Of a stretch of 64,000 nt of DNA, positions 60,816-64,000 are shown in pieces. Source of the DNA: Deinococcus aerolatus (lineage in GTDB: Bacteria; Deinococcota; Deinococci; Deinococcales; Deinococcaceae); assembly GCF_014647055.1 (NCBI RefSeq), contig NZ_BMOL01000012.1:73146-137145 (forward strand), read 5' to 3'. Position 1 is the first letter of the stretch. Every line of letters begins with the position of its first letter. The translations under genes and the position numbers were made by a program. Under the pieces are notes generated by a model. That model worked only from the letters and a program-made list of their open reading frames with translations. It was not told the DNA's origin and did not search any database.

Positions 60816-61567
60816 CCCAGCAGAACGGAACACTCGCAGGCAAGGTGGCCCTCGTGACCGGCGCAAGCAGCGGCATCGGCGAGGCGACGGCCCTGGCGCT
60901 GGCCGAACACGGCGCAGCGGTGGCGCTGGTGGCGCGGCGCAGGGACCGTCTGGACGAACTGGCGGGCAGGATCAAGGGCATGGGCGGCAAGGTGGCCGTG
61001 ATTGTGTCCGATCTGGCGCAGGCCGGCCAGGGGGCGGACGTGGTAGGGCAGGCGGTAGGCGCCCTGGGCCGTCTGGACATCGTGGTGAACAACGCGGGCG
61101 TGATGCTGCTGGGCCCAGTGGCGGGCGGCGATCCCAGTGACCTCACGCGCATGATGGACCTGAACGTCACCGCGCTGATGCACCTCTCGCAAGCCGCGCT
61201 GGAAACCATGAAGCCGCAGAAGAGCGGTCATATCGTCAACATCTCCTCGGTGTCGGGGCGCGGGGCCAGTTCGCTGAGCGCCGGGTACAGCGCCAGCAAA
61301 TGGGCAGTGGGCGGTTTCAGCGAGGGCCTGCGCCAGGAGGCCAAACAGGACCGGATTCGCGTGACCGTCATCGAACCCGGCGTCGTCGCCACCGAACTGA
61401 CCGATCACATCACCCACACCCAGACCAAGGACATGTACGAGGGCCGCATCAAGGACATGGAGATGCTGCAATCAGAGGACATCGCCGCCGCCGTGATCTA
61501 CGCCGTGACCCAGCCGGAGCGCGTGAACGTGAACGAGTTGCTGATCCGGCCTCTCGATCAGGGCTAA
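60812..61567 (+). CDS. SDR-family oxidoreductase, last gene of the operon
   Basis: A 251-residue SDR of the classical type: VTGASSGIGEATALAL, basic VARRRDR after beta-2 (NADP preference), NNAGVMLLGPV, and the catalytic NISSVSGRGASSLSAGYSASK (Ser, Tyr, Lys). The C-terminus VNVNELLIRPLDQG is typical of the YdfG-like group (serine/3-hydroxy acid dehydrogenases). An amino-acid or hydroxy-acid substrate therefore fits the peptide theme. It starts in an ATGA overlap and ends 14 nt before a strong hairpin. Confidence 0.85.
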   Translation: MTQQNGTLAGKVALVTGASSGIGEATALALAEHGAAVALVARRRDRLDELAGRIKGMGGKVAVIVSDLAQAGQGADVVGQAVGALGRLDIVVNNAGVMLLGPVAGGDPSDLTRMMDLNVTALMHLSQAALETMKPQKSGHIVNISSVSGRGASSLSAGYSASKWAVGGFSEGLRQEAKQDRIRVTVIEPGVVATELTDHITHTQTKDMYEGRIKDMEMLQSEDIAAAVIYAVTQPERVNVNELLIRPLDQG

Positions 61568-61581
61568 AGCACCCCGCCCAC

Positions 61582-61615
61582 CGGCCCGGCCCTTTGGGTT
61601 GGGTGGGCCGGGCCG
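61582..61615 (+). terminator. 11-bp perfect hairpin ending the 12-gene operon
   Basis: CGGCCCGGCCC, a 12-nt loop, GGGCCGGGCCG, starting 14 nt after the stop. No U-tract, as with the other strong hairpins in this window. Confidence 0.55.
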
Positions 61616-62264
61616 CTTGATGACGGCAGGTGACCCGGAACCGGATGAATGGGCGCCCAGTCCCTGACGTGGGGCTGCCGGTGCGGGGCAGGGGAGAGGT
61701 TGCGTACCACGGCAACGGCGCCTTCAGGCCGCTGGCCCAGCAGGACCGGGGTACACTGGAGGCGCCGGCTTTTTACCATGCGGATAGTTGACCCCGCCGT
61801 GTGGCGAGGGGGTGTGTCCAGGCAGGGCCACCGCCAGGTATGGGGCAAATCTTCGCTGACAGGCGCCGCCGGCATCTGCGGAACCACAGGCCGCTCACGG
61901 CGCTGCCCCTGCCGGGACAATGGGGCACAATGGGGCAAGCGTGTCCTGTATGCCGGTTAACATGACAGGTGGCGGTGATGGGCACACGCTCGCTGTCATT
62001 GCTTACAGCACGGCAGCCGCAGCTCAGGTGTCTGACCGTAATGCGCTGGTAATTCGGACGGGTCAACCTGTTCTCACACCGCCACCCGTCCTGATTGCCG
62101 ATCAGCGTGGTGTGCCTGGTGTCAGGAGGGTCACCCCGGGCTTCCATCCTTCCCTGATTCAGGGTGCCCAGGCCGCAAGCAGGACCCCATCCGGTGGGGT
62201 GGCCGGAGGAGAGGGCCACGCGCGGCAGCGACTGCCCCGTCTGCTTCGTCAAAAGGAGAGCCCC
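61616..62264. other. Intergenic region, 649 nt
   Basis: TACACT (61752-61757) could be a -10 box. A 60-codon rightward frame from ATG 61779 follows, but it has no family resemblance. I see no convincing gene. The universal stress gene's ribosome site is at its right end. Confidence 0.4.
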
Positions 62265-62756
62265 ATGTTTGAACATATCCTTGTCCCGATCGATGGCAGC
62301 TCCCTCAGTGCACTTGCTCTTCCCGTGGCCGCCGAGATGGCCCGGTGTCACCGCAGCACGGTGACGCTGCTGTATGTCGTGCCTCCACTGCCCGTGATTT
62401 ACGGCGAATTTGCCTACGCGGTCAACGATGTGGAAACCGGTGTCCGGGCCAATGCCGAAGGCCAGCGTCTGCTGGAAGATGCCCGGACCGCGCTGGGATT
62501 GCCCGACGTCCGTCTGCTGTGCCTGCAAGACGGCGATCCGCGAATTGCCCAGGCCATCGCCGATGTGGCCGCCGAGCAGCGGTGTTCGCTGGTGGTCATG
62601 GGCACCCACGGCCGCAGCGGACTGGATCATTTCTTCCTGGGCAGTGTCGCCGAGGGCGTCGTGCGCCGGGTCGGGGTGCCGGTGCTACTGGTGAGGGAAC
62701 CCAAGCCGGCAGCCGCTGGAAAGGGCGCTGCTGACCCGCCGAAGTTGGGCGTCTGA
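62265..62756 (+). CDS. Universal stress protein (UspA family)
   Basis: A 163-residue UspA-family protein. HILVPIDGSSLSALALPVAA opens the fold and the ATP-binding loop G-2x-G-9x-G-S/T is present as GTHGRSGLDHFFLGSVAEGV. It binds ATP and supports stress tolerance; targets are unknown. ATG 62265 follows AAGGAG; longer in-frame extensions are not credible. It stands alone, next to a transposase remnant. Confidence 0.92.
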   Translation: MFEHILVPIDGSSLSALALPVAAEMARCHRSTVTLLYVVPPLPVIYGEFAYAVNDVETGVRANAEGQRLLEDARTALGLPDVRLLCLQDGDPRIAQAIADVAAEQRCSLVVMGTHGRSGLDHFFLGSVAEGVVRRVGVPVLLVREPKPAAAGKGAADPPKLGV

Positions 62757-62759
62757 CCC

Positions 62760-63409
62760 TGGCGCCGCGGGGCTTGTCGTGTGGTTGTGGTGACCGGTGT
62801 CTGGATCTGCCAGCCTCAGCCTGACGAGAGACGTGGCCGCCAGGGTGAGCAGCAGGTCGATTGGCGTTCGTGTTCCGGGATGGACGATGACCGTGCCATA
62901 CAGCTGTCCACGCCGGAACGCGAAATCATCGACACCAACGACCTCAGAGACGGGCCGCGTGACTGGCAGGGGTAGCCGTGCGGCACGCAACACGGTGGAC
63001 GCACTGACCACACCCTGCATCCGGGTGAGCGGCGCGGCACCCGCATCGGCACCGAGCACGACCGAGACAGGCTGAATGGTTGTGTTCGCCTGCCGACTCC
63101 GACGAACGTAACCGGACAGTCCAACGACACATCGCTAGCAAAAGGGCTGCTGACGGCACGACGGCTCCGGACATACGAAACAGCAAACGGACAAGTCCAG
63201 GGTGACGGCGCCCTCACAGGCGCGGAGATCGCTCCATTGACGGCGACAGCGGCTGCGATTCGATCACTGCAGGTGCCGCACTTCGGACACACCGAAGTCG
63301 GTTGGAGGCTGGTGGCCACAACTGCCGCTCTTTTTTCGCCCAGTACGTCGTCCAGTCGAAATTCAGGCCTCTGTGCCAGGAAGAGGGCAGAGGGTCCCTC
63401 GTTTTCCAC
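62760..63409 (-). pseudogene. Decayed ISL3-family transposase
   Basis: Leftward, FRLDDVLGEKRAAVVATSLQ and VCPKCGTCSDRI give the N-terminal zinc-finger region of ISL3 transposases. The frame then shifts. The continuation LSVCCFVCPEPSCRQQPFC, a TAG, and later VVGVDDFAFRRGQLYGTVIV HPGTRTPIDLLL are the next parts of the protein, including the first catalytic-core strand. The remaining DDE core and C-terminus are missing. With a frameshift, a stop and a truncation it is inactive. Terminal repeats were not recognised. Confidence 0.75.
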
Positions 63410-63578
63410 ACCACAGTGGAGGCCAAGTCCCCGAGACGATCATCAAAAGTGACGGTGAACCTGAGTCGTGGCTTCACTCCAGACTTACGGACCCTAGACA
63501 GCGGCTTCACACCGTCCTAAGCTGTAACTCATTAAAGAAATCCACCTCACCTTCTCGGGTGAAGGCTTTCCTTTATGG

Positions 63579-63597
63579 CTGCGGAACGTCTCCGCAG
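63579..63597. other. Hairpin upstream of the solute-binding protein gene
   Basis: CTGCGGA, loop ACGTC, TCCGCAG, 48 nt before ATG 63645. It could be a leader hairpin of the downstream gene or a remnant of the transposable element's end. Confidence 0.35.
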
Positions 63598-63644
63598 GCA
63601 GCGGCGCTCCAGATCTGAAATGCAGGTGTCCCGGAGGCTTGACC

Positions 63645-64000
63645 ATGAAGCGAACGAAGACGGCAGTTGGTGGGTTGGTGTTGCTCTCGCTCTTCCTTGG
63701 TGCCGGCGCCCAGGCGCAGGACACGATCAACGTCGGGGCCAACATCGGCAACGTCCCCTGGCAATTCCAGGACGCCAGCGGGGCCAATGTCGGCTTCGAG
63801 ATCGAACTCGTCACCGAGATCGCCAAGAACCTGGGCAAGAAGGTCAACATCGTCAACACCCCGTTCAACGGCCTGTTCGCCGCCGTGCAGTCGGGACGCA
63901 TCGACGTCGCCATCTCCAGCATCACCATCACGAAAAAACGGCTCGAAACCGTGTCGTTCGCGCAGCCCTACTACGACTCGGACCAGTCCCTGACCGTGGC
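63645..64000 (+). CDS. Amino-acid-type ABC solute-binding protein (partial)
   Basis: The gene runs off the right edge; about 118 N-terminal residues are present. ATG 63645 follows GGAGG. A signal peptide (GGLVLLSLFLGAGAQAQ) leads into a family-3 binding fold: INVGANIGNVPWQFQD, GANVGFEIELVTEIAKNLGK, FNGLFAAVQSGRIDVAISSI and TITKKRLETVSFAQPYYDS. The GR-x-D pattern is typical of polar amino-acid binding proteins. Permease and ATPase genes should follow beyond the window. Confidence 0.88.
   Translation, partial: MKRTKTAVGGLVLLSLFLGAGAQAQDTINVGANIGNVPWQFQDASGANVGFEIELVTEIAKNLGKKVNIVNTPFNGLFAAVQSGRIDVAISSITITKKRLETVSFAQPYYDSDQSLTV

Noticed and set aside
61779..61960. 60-codon frame after a TACACT box
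   Set aside because: Cys/Arg-rich non-protein-like sequence with poor ribosome-site spacing.

Overview
This 64 kb window comes from a GC-rich bacterial chromosome. It is most likely from the genus Deinococcus. The reasons are the dense tail-to-head operons, the TANNNT -10 boxes 5-6 nt before start codons (leaderless starts, as described for Deinococcus), the many peptide ABC transporters and M20/M32/M42 peptidases, a TolC/MacAB-type envelope in a lineage with Thermus/Deinococcus-like genes, and GAF-rich histidine kinases. The genus is an inference from content, not from a marker gene. No rRNA, tRNA or CRISPR array was seen.

Layout. 1-1.7 kb: 3' part of modA and an HTH/molybdate-binding-domain regulator. 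1.9-6 kb: acyl-CoA dehydrogenase, SDR dehydrogenase and thiolase operon, with a divergent GntR regulator and an 18-bp perfect palindrome between them. 6-7 kb: Gfo/Idh/MocA oxidoreductase. 7.2-17.8 kb: LacI regulator, oligopeptide-type ABC transporter (with a permease-ATPase fusion), a frameshifted methyltransferase, GH4 glycosidase, NagB-like deaminase and GlcNAc kinase. A GH84 hexosaminidase lies at 21.9 kb. Together these look like an amino-sugar oligosaccharide uptake and catabolism cluster. 17.9-21.9 kb: diaminopropionate ammonia-lyase-like enzyme, M20 deacylase, divergent GntR and a MOSC protein. 23.5-25.7 kb: alpha/beta hydrolase, a small secreted protein and a decayed IS3 element.

25.8-38 kb: a long leftward run. 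It holds two tandem TolC proteins, MacA-like adaptor, MacB-like ATPase and permease, a secreted Gln/Gly-rich protein, ApbE flavin transferase, a Tat-exported DUF2271 protein, a PepSY membrane protein and another secreted protein. A divergent response regulator/histidine kinase pair sits upstream, and the intervening DNA carries direct repeats with 11-bp phasing, the classic spacing for OmpR/PhoB-type regulators. 38-48 kb: multi-GAF histidine kinase, ScyD/ScyE-type beta-propeller lipoprotein, M42 aminopeptidase, SDR, two tandem CNNM/CorC-type membrane proteins and a wrecked 5'-nucleotidase gene with a G4S-coding tandem repeat.

48.7-61.6 kb: a 12-gene operon, with nearly every junction an ATGA or GTGA overlap: a complete oligopeptide ABC transporter, a GntR regulator with an unusual sensor domain, a divergent creatininase-family amidohydrolase, a ketopantoate-reductase-like protein, two SDRs, an M20 dipeptidase and an M32 carboxypeptidase. 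This looks like a self-contained uptake and degradation pathway for an unknown peptide or lactam and is the best candidate for an undescribed system. 62-64 kb: universal stress protein, a decayed ISL3 transposase and the 5' part of an amino-acid-type solute-binding protein gene.
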